Positions 1 through 7,631 of a stretch of 64,000 nucleotides of DNA are shown here, piece by piece. Both the position numbers and the translations under genes were made by a program. Positions within the stretch are counted from its first letter, which is position 1. Every line of letters starts with the position of its first letter. This stretch comes from Agrilutibacter niabensis (lineage in GTDB: Bacteria > Pseudomonadota > Gammaproteobacteria > Xanthomonadales > Xanthomonadaceae), in assembly GCF_042657165.1 (NCBI RefSeq), contig NZ_JBHSNJ010000012.1, positions 62,001 through 126,000 on the forward strand. Direction: 5' to 3'. The notes under the pieces were generated by a model, which saw nothing but the letters and a program-made list of their open reading frames with translations, was not told the origin of the DNA and made no database searches.

Positions 1-2
1 AG

Positions 3-140
3 GCCTATCGCCGGTTGATTTCGCAGTACCACCCCGACCGGATGGCCGGAGCGGCGGACGAGCTGCGCCGCCGAGCCGAAGCCAAGGCCCGCGAGATCAA
101 CGCGGCCTACGACCGCATCCAGACCCTGCGCAGGAAGTAA
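3..140 (+). CDS. J-domain protein, C-terminal fragment (DnaJ/DjlA type)
   Basis: Only the last 45 codons and the stop lie in the window. The peptide carries the HPD tripeptide (QYHPDRM) that defines a J-domain, followed by a charged helix ending in INAAYDRIQTLRRK, typical of the last J-domain helix. J-domains stimulate the ATPase of Hsp70 partners. The domain sits at the very C terminus, as in DjlA/TerB-DnaJ proteins, but the N-terminal part that would decide this is outside. It ends 8 bases before rpe, and its last codons contain the likely rpe ribosome-binding site (AGGAAG). Confidence 0.8.
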   Translation, partial: AYRRLISQYHPDRMAGAADELRRRAEAKAREINAAYDRIQTLRRK

Positions 141-148
141 GCGACCCC

Positions 149-835
149 ATGCAATCCACCGTCATCGCCCCGTCCATCCTCTCCGCCAACTTCGCCCGAC
201 TGGGCGAGGAAGTCGACAACGTGCTCAAGGCCGGCGCCGACTGGGTGCACTTCGACGTGATGGACAACCACTACGTGCCCAACCTCACCATCGGCCCGAT
301 GGTGTGCGAGGCGTTGCGCAAGCACGGTGTGACCGCTCCGATCGATGTGCACCTGATGGTCGAGCCGGTGGACCGGATCGTCCCCGACTTCGCCAAGGTC
401 GGCGCCAGCCTGATCAGCTTCCATCCCGAAGCCAGCTCGCACGTGCACCGCACCGTGCAGCTGATCAAGGCGTCGGGTTGCCAGGCAGGGCTGGTGCTGA
501 ATCCGGCAACGCCGGTGGAGGTGCTCGACTACGTGCTTGAGGACCTCGACCTGGTGCTGCTGATGTCGGTCAATCCCGGCTTCGGCGGCCAGTCCTTCAT
601 TCCTTCGGCGCTCGACAAGCTGCGCCGCGTGCGCGCGATGATCGACCGCAGTGGCAAGCCGATCCGGCTGGAGATCGATGGCGGCGTCAAGGCCGACAAC
701 ATCGCGGAAATCGCCGCGGCCGGCGCGGATACCTTTGTCGCGGGTTCGGCGATCTTCAATGCGCCGGGCTCTGACAAGCATGGTTATGCCGACGTGATCG
801 GCAGGATGAAGGCGGCGGTGGCTGCGGTTCGTTGA
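149..835 (+). CDS. rpe: Ribulose-phosphate 3-epimerase
   Basis: A 228-residue TIM-barrel enzyme that interconverts ribulose 5-phosphate and xylulose 5-phosphate in the pentose phosphate pathway (cytoplasm). The N terminus IAPSILSANFARLGEE is the family signature. HFDVMDNHYVPN supplies metal-site residues, VNPGFGGQ is the conserved flexible loop, and EIDGGV near residue 176 supplies the second catalytic Asp. Length is normal for the family. The ATG is preceded by AGGAAG within the preceding gene's end, so the two are probably cotranscribed. trpE follows in the same direction after about 267 bases. Confidence 0.97.
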   Translation: MQSTVIAPSILSANFARLGEEVDNVLKAGADWVHFDVMDNHYVPNLTIGPMVCEALRKHGVTAPIDVHLMVEPVDRIVPDFAKVGASLISFHPEASSHVHRTVQLIKASGCQAGLVLNPATPVEVLDYVLEDLDLVLLMSVNPGFGGQSFIPSALDKLRRVRAMIDRSGKPIRLEIDGGVKADNIAEIAAAGADTFVAGSAIFNAPGSDKHGYADVIGRMKAAVAAVR

Positions 836-879
836 GCGCAGCGCACGGAGCAGGTCGCGCGGCAACGCGACAGGCCCGG

Positions 880-914
880 AAAAAACAAAAGCCGGACCGC
901 GGGCGCGGTCCGGC
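880..914 (-). terminator. Strong intrinsic terminator read on the minus strand
   Basis: A perfect 10-bp stem GCCGGACCGC/GCGGTCCGGC with a 4-base loop (891-914) is preceded on the plus strand by AAAAAACAAAA. On the minus strand it is therefore a GC stem followed by TTTTGTTTTTT, a textbook Rho-independent terminator. Both annotated neighbours run on the plus strand, so it has no annotated transcript to end. Confidence 0.75.
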
Positions 915-985
915 TTCTGAAGATCTGGAGGCAATCCCGCCTCCGCCCGTCGTCCCTGAGAATGGCCTTCGATTCTCCCGGTGGG
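880..985 (-). ncRNA. Candidate small RNA between rpe and trpE
   Basis: Read on the minus strand the interval folds into three successive perfect hairpins: GAGAAT/ATTCTC (958-977), GGAGGC/GCCTCC (927-944) and the 10-bp terminator stem (891-914) with its U-rich tail. That is the usual layout of a trans-acting small RNA. A fourth 7-bp hairpin lies upstream (1032-1051). I see no convincing minus-strand promoter, so the 5' end is a guess. The alternative is that the hairpins belong to the rpe 3' end or the trpE leader on the plus strand. Confidence 0.35.
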
Positions 986-1052
986 CGATGACATCCATGT
1001 GACGAATTCTTCTTTGTCCGGACGCCACGGCGCCCGCGGCCGAACGCGGGCC

Positions 1053-1063
1053 GATGGCATACT
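1053..1063 (+). promoter_or_regulatory. Possible extended -10 promoter of trpE
   Basis: TGGCATACT (1055-1063) fits TGn plus a CATACT -10 hexamer. No good -35 is visible, as expected for extended -10 promoters. It would start the trpE message about 33 bases before the ATG. A tandem-Trp leader peptide was not found. Confidence 0.35.
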
Positions 1064-1102
1064 GCCCCGCCGCCTTGCGCGCACTTACCTGCGTTGTCCC
1101 GC

Positions 1103-2596
1103 ATGCAGATCGACGCCGAACAGTTCCGCCAGCTTGCCGAGGCCGGCCACACCCGCATTCCGGTGGTGCGCGAGATCTTCTCCGACCTCGACACCCCGCT
1201 CTCGGTCTACCTGAAGCTGGCCGACGGTCCGCATACCTACCTGTTCGAATCGGTCGAGGGCGGCGAGCGCTTCGGCCGCTATTCGATCATCGGCCTGCCG
1301 GCGCGGCGCGTGTATGCCTTCGCCGGGCACACGCTGTTCGTGACCGAGGATGGGGAACTGCTCGAAAGCCGCACGGTCGAGGATCCGTTCGCGGAAGTCG
1401 AACGCCTGCGCACGGCGCATTCGGTGCCGAAGATCGCGGGCCTGCCCGGATTCACGGGCGGCCTGGTGGGCTGGTTCGGTTTCGAATGCGTGCAGTACAT
1501 CGAGCCGCGCCTGGCCACGCCGCGGGATGACGGATCGCACAAGCCCGACGAACTGGGCACGCCCGACATCCTGTTGATGCTCAGCGAGGAACTGGCGGTA
1601 TTCGACAACCTCAAGGGCCGCCTCTACCTCATCGTCCACGCGGACCCGCGCGAGGAACGCGCGTTCGCGCGCGCGCAGCGACGACTGGACGAACTCAGCC
1701 ACCGCCTGCGCCAGGGCGGTCCGGGCTATCCGGAAACGCGCGACGGCAACGTCCTCGATGAGACCGACTTCGTCTCCGGCTTCACCCGCGAAGGCTTCAT
1801 CAAGGCGGTGGAGAAGTCGAAGGAGCTGATCCGCGCCGGCGATATCTTCCAGGTCGTGCTGAGCCAGCGCCTGAGCGTGCCGTTCAAGGCGCGCCCGGTC
1901 GACGTGTACCGCGCGCTGCGCGCGTTGAATCCGTCGCCGTACATGTATTTCCTCGATGTCGGCGGCACCCAGGTCGTGGGCTCCTCGCCCGAGATCCTGG
2001 TGCGCCTGATGGGCGACGAGGTCACCGTGCGTCCGATCGCCGGCACGCGCCCGCGCGGCGCCACCGCCGAGCTGGACCAGGCGTTGGAGGCCGAACTGCT
2101 GGCCGATCCCAAGGAGCGCGCCGAGCACCTGATGCTGATCGACCTCGGCCGCAACGACGTGGGCCGCGTCAGCGAAGCGGGCACGGTCGAAGTCGGCGAG
2201 CAGTTCGTGGTCGAACGCTACAGCCACGTCATGCACATCGTCAGCGAAGTGACCGGCAGGCTGAAGCAGGGCCTGAGCTACGCCGACGTGCTGCGCGCGA
2301 CGTTCCCGGCCGGCACCGTCAGCGGCGCACCGAAGATCCGCGCGCTGGAAGTGATCCGCGAGTTCGAACCGATCCGCCGCAACGTCTATTCCGGCGCCGT
2401 CGGCTACATCGGCTGGCACGGCGACGCCGACACCGCGATCGCCATCCGCACCGCCGTCATCCAGGACGGCCGCCTGCACGTGCAGGCGGGGGCCGGCATC
2501 GTCTACGACTCCGACCCCCAGAAGGAGTGGGAGGAGACGATGAACAAGGGCCGCGCCCTGTTCCACGCCGTGGCGGAGGCCGCGCGGGGACTCTGA
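1103..2596 (+). CDS. trpE: Anthranilate synthase component I
   Basis: A 497-residue chorismate-utilising enzyme that, with TrpG, converts chorismate and glutamine to anthranilate, the first step of tryptophan synthesis. The N-terminal ESVEGGERFGRYS holds the tryptophan-feedback region. The catalytic half shows PIAGTRPRG, LIDLGRNDVGR and the strongly conserved SGAPKIRALEVI motif. I chose ATG at 1103 over an in-frame TTG at 1094 because the protein then begins MQIDAEQF like relatives. trpG is not next to it: two unrelated genes and about 2 kb intervene. Confidence 0.97.
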   Translation: MQIDAEQFRQLAEAGHTRIPVVREIFSDLDTPLSVYLKLADGPHTYLFESVEGGERFGRYSIIGLPARRVYAFAGHTLFVTEDGELLESRTVEDPFAEVERLRTAHSVPKIAGLPGFTGGLVGWFGFECVQYIEPRLATPRDDGSHKPDELGTPDILLMLSEELAVFDNLKGRLYLIVHADPREERAFARAQRRLDELSHRLRQGGPGYPETRDGNVLDETDFVSGFTREGFIKAVEKSKELIRAGDIFQVVLSQRLSVPFKARPVDVYRALRALNPSPYMYFLDVGGTQVVGSSPEILVRLMGDEVTVRPIAGTRPRGATAELDQALEAELLADPKERAEHLMLIDLGRNDVGRVSEAGTVEVGEQFVVERYSHVMHIVSEVTGRLKQGLSYADVLRATFPAGTVSGAPKIRALEVIREFEPIRRNVYSGAVGYIGWHGDADTAIAIRTAVIQDGRLHVQAGAGIVYDSDPQKEWEETMNKGRALFHAVAEAARGL

Positions 2597-2843
2597 CAAA
2601 CGCCCCGGACGCCTCGCGCCGGTCGTTCCGCCACTGCCGTCCGTCGCCCGGCGCCACCAAAATGCCGGGCCGCGTCCGATGGGCGCCTGCCTCAACGTTT
2701 TATTCACAGGAAGGGCGATTCACTGCCTGCGCAGGGGGCCTTCCGGTTTGGCCATCCGGTGTGGGATCGCAGCGATGCGCCCGCACCGGTGTGGAGCACC
2801 AAAACGTACCGATGCCAGTTGCGTGACCTCGAGGGAGTACGCC

Positions 2844-3545
2844 ATGCATCCGATTCCGGATAACAGTGTCCAGGCCCGTTTCGCCAACGGTTTTGCGCGT
2901 TCGGTCGAGCTCATCTGTGCGCGCTGCAACGAGAAGGCGTTGTTCGAGGCGAGTCCATGGCAGGAACACGGCCGCCAGATCGTCGCTACGGAAATGACCT
3001 GCACGCGCTGCGAGTTCGAAGCGCTGCTGGTGCAGTTGCTGGATGAGTTCGGCAATCGCAAGCCCGCGTCATTGTTCACCTACCCGGCGCCCGGCGGGCG
3101 CGACAGCATGCCGGGCCTCCGCCACGTGCAGGCGTTGTCCGGGCCACTGGCGCGCAGCTACGACTCCGCGTTGAAGCTGTACAACCACGCCGAATGGGGG
3201 CCGGCTGCACTGACCGTGCGGCACCTGCTCGAAGGCCTGTGCGCGCGGCTGCTGTCCGCCGAAAAGCGGGAGTTGCCGTTCATGCGCCAGCTCGAGGCCT
3301 TGCCCGGCGATCTCGATCTGGCCAAGCCCCTGCAGGACATCGCGCAATTGATGGCTCCCGAGGGCGCCTTCGGCCGGCACTTCGACGACGAAACCGCGAT
3401 CGACAAGGTCACCGCGGAGCACATGCTGGAGCTCACCGAACAACTGCTCCAGTACCTGGTGGTGTTGCCCGGCGAGCTTGCCGAGCTGAAGCGCAGCATC
3501 GCCACCGCGCCGGTGCCGCTGAGGCGCGGCAGCAGCGTGGGATAG
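2844..3545 (+). CDS. DUF4145-like zinc-ribbon protein of unknown function
   Basis: A 233-residue soluble protein. Two CxxC knuckles near the N terminus (CARC and CTRC, about residues 26-51) suggest a small zinc ribbon. The rest is helical, with ALTVRHLLEGLCARLL typical of DUF4145-type domains. The start is supported by GAGGGAG 8 bases upstream. No enzymatic motif is visible. It sits between trpE and trpG but nothing links it to tryptophan synthesis. The DUF assignment is from memory of the family pattern. Confidence 0.7.
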   Translation: MHPIPDNSVQARFANGFARSVELICARCNEKALFEASPWQEHGRQIVATEMTCTRCEFEALLVQLLDEFGNRKPASLFTYPAPGGRDSMPGLRHVQALSGPLARSYDSALKLYNHAEWGPAALTVRHLLEGLCARLLSAEKRELPFMRQLEALPGDLDLAKPLQDIAQLMAPEGAFGRHFDDETAIDKVTAEHMLELTEQLLQYLVVLPGELAELKRSIATAPVPLRRGSSVG

Positions 3546-3570
3546 GGCGGGACCCGCCACGGTTGTGTTG

Positions 3571-3650
3571 GTAGCGCGCCCGTACCGGGCGCGCAATCCG
3601 GAGCGATGCCTCGCCATCACGGCGAAGGCCTTGCGTCAGCGCATTGCTAC
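3571..3650. repeat. REP-like doublet with GTAG/CTAC ends
   Basis: GTAG (3571-3574) opens a perfect 9-bp stem GCGCGCCCG/CGGGCGCGC with a 3-base loop (3574-3594). It is followed by a second stem GCCTCGCC...GGCGAAGGC (3608-3629, one bulge), and the unit closes with CTAC (3647-3650). GTAG-headed palindromes in opposed pairs match REP/SMAG elements mobilised by RAYT transposases in Stenotrophomonas and relatives. The position between two convergent genes is typical. No RAYT gene is in the window. Confidence 0.6.
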
Positions 3651-3675
3651 GTACTGGGTTGCCGGGATGCAGCGT

Positions 3676-4137
3676 TCACTTGAGCCTGCGGTAGAACCGC
3701 ACGATCAGTTCCTCGACGACGAGCATCACGACGACCACGACGATCAGCGTGATGATCCCGTGGAAGCGGCCCTCGAAGCGAACGTTGTCGCCGAACAGTT
3801 GGGCGATCGCTTCCAGGATCACGAACTTGGACCCGAACAGCACCAGCCACGCGCAGAAGTAGCGCATGAAGGTGTTGAACCCGGTGCCCCGCGCCTTCCA
3901 GAACTGCGCGACCTTGTGTTCGGCCACGATCGTCAGCTTCAGCAGGACCTGCAGCACGATCGCGGCGAGCATCGAGGTGGTGAACGAATCGACGAACACC
4001 TTGCCCGAGTACTCGACGAACAGGTTCAGGATCACCAGGTCGATAAGGATCGCCGTGAAGTAGCGCATGAACAGCCGCTGCTTGTCCGACGGCGCTTCGG
4101 CCGAAGCCGGCATCAAGACATCGCTTGTCTCCGTCAT
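3676..4137 (-). CDS. Small multi-spanning inner-membrane protein
   Basis: 153 residues with about four hydrophobic segments: YFTAILIDLVILNLFV, a segment around MLAAIVLQVLLKLTIVAE, CAWLVLFGSKFVILEAI, and the C-terminal IITLIVVVVVMLVVEELIV. A short acidic N tail and a basic C tail (RFYRRLK) flank them. The ATG at 4137 is chosen because GGAGGTG lies 5 bases upstream on the minus strand; a longer frame from 4164 has no such site. Function unknown. It is convergent with the DUF4145-like gene and divergent from trpG. Confidence 0.75.
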   Translation of the reverse strand: MTETSDVLMPASAEAPSDKQRLFMRYFTAILIDLVILNLFVEYSGKVFVDSFTTSMLAAIVLQVLLKLTIVAEHKVAQFWKARGTGFNTFMRYFCAWLVLFGSKFVILEAIAQLFGDNVRFEGRFHGIITLIVVVVVMLVVEELIVRFYRRLK

Positions 4138-4583
4138 GAACCACCTCCGAGGTGATGGGTGCAATCCGGTCGCGATGCTGGATCGTGACGCAGGCCGGTC
4201 TGGGGTGCCGAAGGAATATATCGTTTTCTGCGCTGCACAAACGCCGAGTCAGGGGCCGAGCATCCCCGGCGCCGCCGATCACGCTGCCCGCGCCGGCGTG
4301 GCCGGGGGACGTCATCGAACCGAAAGTCATAAGGGCATGCCGAAGCACGGTGGCGATCTGCGGGATAAGCAGCGGGTCGACTGCTATCCTGTTTTCACCA
4401 AAGACGGCGTTGACGCGGGCGGCCCGCCGGGCCCGCGTCGCCGGGACTGCGGTTCCCGTCCCACGATCCTGGGTTCGTCCGGGCCTGACCTGGGCCGGTA
4501 GCGGTCCAAAAAAGGATCCGAAGCGGGACGCCTTCAACGCAGCGTGGTCGCAAACCCATGCGAATCAGGTATTTAGGTGCCGC
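4138..4583. other. Intergenic region between the membrane protein and trpG
   Basis: No gene is supported in these 446 bases. On the minus strand CGATATATTCC (TATATT at 4215-4220) could be the -10 of the membrane-protein gene. On the plus strand TGCTATCCT (4382-4390) is an extended -10 candidate for trpG, giving a leader of about 190 bases. The leader holds a perfect 9-bp hairpin GACGCGGGC/GCCCGCGTC (4412-4439), a 5-bp hairpin (4442-4458) and an A6 run (4507-4513). A tiny frame 4558-4593 overlaps the trpG start and has a single Trp codon; I do not call it. Confidence 0.5.
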
Positions 4584-5162
4584 ATGGTGCTGATGATCGA
4601 CAACTACGACAGCTTCACCTTCAACCTCGTGCAGTACCTGCAGACGCTGGGTGCCGAGGTGAAGGTGGTGCGCAACGACGAGCTGTCGGTGGCGCAGATC
4701 GAGGCGCTGGCGCCCGAGCGCATCGTGATTTCCCCCGGGCCGTGCACGCCGAACGAAGCGGGCGTGTCGGTCGACGTCATCACCCGGCTCGGCGCGCGCG
4801 TGCCGATCCTGGGCGTGTGCCTGGGCCACCAGAGCATCGGCCAGGCCTACGGCGGCGACGTCGTGCGCGCCAAGACCATCATGCACGGCAAGACCTCGCG
4901 TATCCGCCACGAAGGGCAGGGCGTGTTCGCGGGCTTGCCCGACGCCTACGAGGCCACGCGCTACCACTCGCTGGTGGTAGCGCGCGAGAGCCTGCCCGAC
5001 TGCCTGGAAGTCACGGCGTGGACCGACAATGACGACGGTTCCTTCGACGAGATCATGGGCCTGCGCCACCGCGAACATCCGGTCGAGGGCGTGCAGTTCC
5101 ACCCCGAGTCGATCCTGACCGAGCACGGGCACGCCCTGCTGAAGAATTTCCTGACGCGATAG
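4584..5162 (+). CDS. trpG: Anthranilate synthase glutamine amidotransferase component
   Basis: A 192-residue class-I glutamine amidotransferase that hydrolyses glutamine and channels ammonia to TrpE (and possibly to a PabB, since TrpG often serves both). It begins MVLMIDNYDSFTFNLVQYL. ISPGPCTPNEAG precedes the nucleophile Cys79 in GVCLGHQSIG, and the His-Glu pair is in QFHPESILTEHG. AGGTG lies 5 bases before the ATG. It heads a trpG-trpD-(ABM)-trpC cluster; trpD begins 65 bases downstream. Confidence 0.97.
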   Translation: MVLMIDNYDSFTFNLVQYLQTLGAEVKVVRNDELSVAQIEALAPERIVISPGPCTPNEAGVSVDVITRLGARVPILGVCLGHQSIGQAYGGDVVRAKTIMHGKTSRIRHEGQGVFAGLPDAYEATRYHSLVVARESLPDCLEVTAWTDNDDGSFDEIMGLRHREHPVEGVQFHPESILTEHGHALLKNFLTR

Positions 5163-5226
5163 AACCTTCCTTCGGCCCGCCCGCGCCCGGCGCGAAGGCC
5201 AGAACGCCGGCGAGCGAATCGAGCCC

Positions 5227-6258
5227 ATGCCCATCACCCCGCAAGAAGCCCTGCAGCGCACCATCGAGCACCGCGAGATCTTCCACGACGAGATGGTGGA
5301 CCTGATGCGGCAGATCATGCGCGGCGAAGTGTCGCCCGTGATGATGGCGGCGATCCTCACCGGCCTGCGGGTCAAGAAGGAAACCGTCGGCGAGATCGCC
5401 GGTGCCGCGACCGTGCTGCGCGAGTTCGCCCGGCCGGTGCAGGTCGCCGACCGCAACCACCTCCTCGACATCGTCGGCACCGGTGGCGACGGCTCGCACA
5501 CCTTCAACATTTCCACTGCCTCGATGTTCGTGGCGGCCGCGGCCGGCGCGAAGGTCGCCAAGCACGGCAATCGCAGCGTGTCCTCGAAATCGGGCGCCGC
5601 GGACGTACTGGAAGCGCTGGGCGCCAACATCGAGCTGCAACCCGAGCAGGTGGCGCAATGCATCGAGCGCTGCGGCATCGGTTTCATGTTCGCACCGGTG
5701 CACCACCCCGCCATGAAGGCGGTGGCGCCGGTGCGCCGCGAGATGGGCGTGCGCACCATCTTCAACATCCTCGGCCCGCTGACCAATCCGGCCAACGCAC
5801 CGAATATCCTGATGGGCGTGTTCCACCCCGACCTCGTCGGCATCCAGGTGCGCGTCCTGCAGGAGCTGGGTGCGCAACGCGCGTTGGTGGTGTGGGGCCG
5901 CGACGGCATGGACGAACTCTCGCTGGGCGCTGCAACGCTGGTGGGCGAGCTGCGCGACGGCGTGGTGCGCGAATACGAAGTGCACCCGGAAGACTTTGGC
6001 ATCGCGATGGCGGCCTCGCGCAACCTGCGCGTGGCCGATGCGGCCGAATCGAAGGCGATGCTGCTGGGCGCGCTGGACAACAAGGCCGGCTTGCCGCTGG
6101 AGATCGTGGCGTTGAATGCGGGTGCGGCGCTGTACGCGGCGGGCGTCGCGGATTCGATCGCCGACGGCATCGCGCGCGCGCGCGACGCGGTGGCCTCGGG
6201 CGCGGCGCGGACGAAGCTGGACCAGTTCGTGGCGACCACGCGGGAATTGTCCCGATAG
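5227..6258 (+). CDS. trpD: Anthranilate phosphoribosyltransferase
   Basis: A 343-residue enzyme transferring phosphoribose from PRPP to anthranilate, the second committed step of tryptophan synthesis. GTGGDGSHTFNIST (about residue 81) is the PRPP-binding glycine-rich loop. KHGNRSVSSKSGAADVLEALG is the second substrate-binding signature, and the conserved DELSLG follows further on. Length is normal. It lies between trpG and a small ABM-domain gene in the same direction. Confidence 0.97.
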   Translation: MPITPQEALQRTIEHREIFHDEMVDLMRQIMRGEVSPVMMAAILTGLRVKKETVGEIAGAATVLREFARPVQVADRNHLLDIVGTGGDGSHTFNISTASMFVAAAAGAKVAKHGNRSVSSKSGAADVLEALGANIELQPEQVAQCIERCGIGFMFAPVHHPAMKAVAPVRREMGVRTIFNILGPLTNPANAPNILMGVFHPDLVGIQVRVLQELGAQRALVVWGRDGMDELSLGAATLVGELRDGVVREYEVHPEDFGIAMAASRNLRVADAAESKAMLLGALDNKAGLPLEIVALNAGAALYAAGVADSIADGIARARDAVASGAARTKLDQFVATTRELSR

Positions 6259-6323
6259 CCTTCTGCTCCTCCTGCCAACGCGGCGAGAGGACGCAACGAC
6301 ACGCAAACGAAGACCGGAAACGC

Positions 6324-6686
6324 ATGAACACGCCCTTCGCAAAACTGCCCGAGCCGCCATACTTCGCCGTGATCTTTTCCTCGCAGCGTAAGGGCGACGA
6401 CGAGGCCGGCTACGGCGCCGCCGCCGAACGCATGCTGGAACTCGCCGCGCAGCAACCGGGCTTCCTGGGTGTCGAATCGGTGCGCGGCGCGGACGGATTC
6501 GGGGTCACCATCTCGTACTGGGAAAGCGAGGCCGCGATCGGCGCCTGGAAACACCAGGCTGAGCACACCGCCACGCGCGCGCATGGACGCAAGCACTGGT
6601 ACGAACACTATGAGCTGCGCGTGGCCAAGGTCACGCGGGCTTATGGAAAGCCCGCCCTCGCTGGAATGAGTCCCCGGGACGCATGA
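6324..6686 (+). CDS. ABM-domain (antibiotic biosynthesis monooxygenase-like) protein
   Basis: A 120-residue protein with a ferredoxin-like dimeric alpha/beta barrel pattern: PYFAVIFSSQRK, then AAERMLELAAQQPGFLGVES, and GVTISYWESEAAIGAWKHQAEH. The last two blocks are the usual ABM/DUF4188-like signatures. Proteins of this type include small cofactorless monooxygenases and many of unknown activity. It sits 65 bases after trpD and 116 before trpC, so it is probably read with the trp genes, but no role in tryptophan synthesis is established. Confidence 0.8.
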   Translation: MNTPFAKLPEPPYFAVIFSSQRKGDDEAGYGAAAERMLELAAQQPGFLGVESVRGADGFGVTISYWESEAAIGAWKHQAEHTATRAHGRKHWYEHYELRVAKVTRAYGKPALAGMSPRDA

Positions 6687-6790
6687 ATGCCGCGCGGGCG
6701 GCCGGCCCCCTGGTGGAATGAATCCCCCGTACACGCCAATGCCGCGCCGGCGGCCAGCCTTGGCGAACAACCCGGCCCCAAGCAGGACCT

Positions 6791-6803
6791 TAGAATTCCC
6801 CCA
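6791..6803 (+). promoter_or_regulatory. -10 element placed for a leaderless trpC transcript
   Basis: TAGAAT (6791-6796) matches the -10 consensus at five of six positions and ends 6 bases before the trpC ATG, so the expected start point coincides with the A of the ATG. No Shine-Dalgarno sequence precedes this ATG. A -35 at normal spacing is not evident. trpC can also be read from upstream. Confidence 0.45.
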
Positions 6804-7594
6804 TGAGCGACATCCTCACCACCATCCTCGCCCGCAAGGCCGAGGAGATCGAACAGCGCAGCCGTGTGCGTCCGCTGTCGGAAATGCGCGCCCGCGCCCT
6901 GAACCAGCCGCCGGCGCGCGGCTTCGTCAAGGCGATCCGCACCAGGCTCGATGCCGGCGACGCTGCCGTGATCGCCGAAGTGAAGAAGGCCAGCCCGTCC
7001 AAGGGCGTGATCCGGGCCGACTTCCGTCCAGCCGACATCGCCCGCAGCTACGAGGCCGGCGGCGCCGCCTGCCTGTCGGTGCTGACCGACGTCGACTTCT
7101 TCCAGGGCAGCAACCTCTACCTCAGCGAAGCGCGCAGCGCCTGCCGCCTGCCGGTGATCCGCAAGGATTTCATCGTCGATCCCTACCAGGTCTACGAGGC
7201 CCGCATGATCGGCGCCGACTGCATCCTGCTGATCGTGGCCGCGCTCGAGGACGGGCAGATGATCGAACTGGCCAACCTGGCAGGCGAACTGGGCATGGAC
7301 GTGCTGGTGGAAGTGCACGACATCGACGAACTCGAGCGCGCGCTGCAGACCGATTGCGAGCTGATCGGCGTCAACAACCGCAACCTGCGTACCTTCGAGG
7401 TATCGCTCGACACCACGCTGGCGTTGAAGGATGCGGTGCCGCGGGACCGTGTCCTGGTCACCGAAAGCGGCATCGCCACCCGTGCAGACGTGGCGCTGAT
7501 GCGCGCGGCCGGGGTGGACACCTTCCTGATCGGCGAGACCTTCATGCGGGAAGCCGATCCTGGGGCCGCCTTGAAGCGGTTGTTCGCGCCATGA
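6803..7594 (+). CDS. trpC: Indole-3-glycerol phosphate synthase
   Basis: A 263-residue monofunctional TIM barrel that converts 1-(2-carboxyphenylamino)-1-deoxyribulose 5-phosphate to indole-3-glycerol phosphate. AEVKKASPSKGVIR contains the catalytic Lys and phosphate-binding residues. LPVIRKDFIVDPYQVYEAR, GVNNRNLRTFEV and VTESGI follow in canonical order. There is no TrpF fusion, unlike enterobacterial TrpC. The HAD phosphatase gene follows 37 bases later. Confidence 0.97.
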   Translation: MSDILTTILARKAEEIEQRSRVRPLSEMRARALNQPPARGFVKAIRTRLDAGDAAVIAEVKKASPSKGVIRADFRPADIARSYEAGGAACLSVLTDVDFFQGSNLYLSEARSACRLPVIRKDFIVDPYQVYEARMIGADCILLIVAALEDGQMIELANLAGELGMDVLVEVHDIDELERALQTDCELIGVNNRNLRTFEVSLDTTLALKDAVPRDRVLVTESGIATRADVALMRAAGVDTFLIGETFMREADPGAALKRLFAP

Positions 7595-7631
7595 GCCCTG
7601 GCCGCGCAGCGGCAATGACGAGCCAACGGCA

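Noticed and set aside
991..1015. Possible Clp/CRP site (TGTGA) near trpE, also half-sites near 18897 and 49404
   Set aside because: Only one half of TGTGA-N6-TCACA is present in each case, which is expected by chance.
1085..2707. Long minus-strand frame opposite trpE
   Set aside because: Composition (Arg, Asp, His, Leu-rich strings) is typical of antisense frames in high-GC genes; trpE explains the interval fully.
4558..4593. Short frame overlapping the trpG start, considered as a trp leader peptide
   Set aside because: It has a single Trp codon, no tandem Trp, no ribosome-binding site and no following attenuator pairings.
4395..6770. A 791-codon open frame on the minus strand across trpG and trpD
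   Set aside because: It is the mirror of strongly conserved plus-strand genes in GC-rich DNA, is low-complexity (Arg/Pro/Ser/Ala), and has no ribosome-binding site or family motif.
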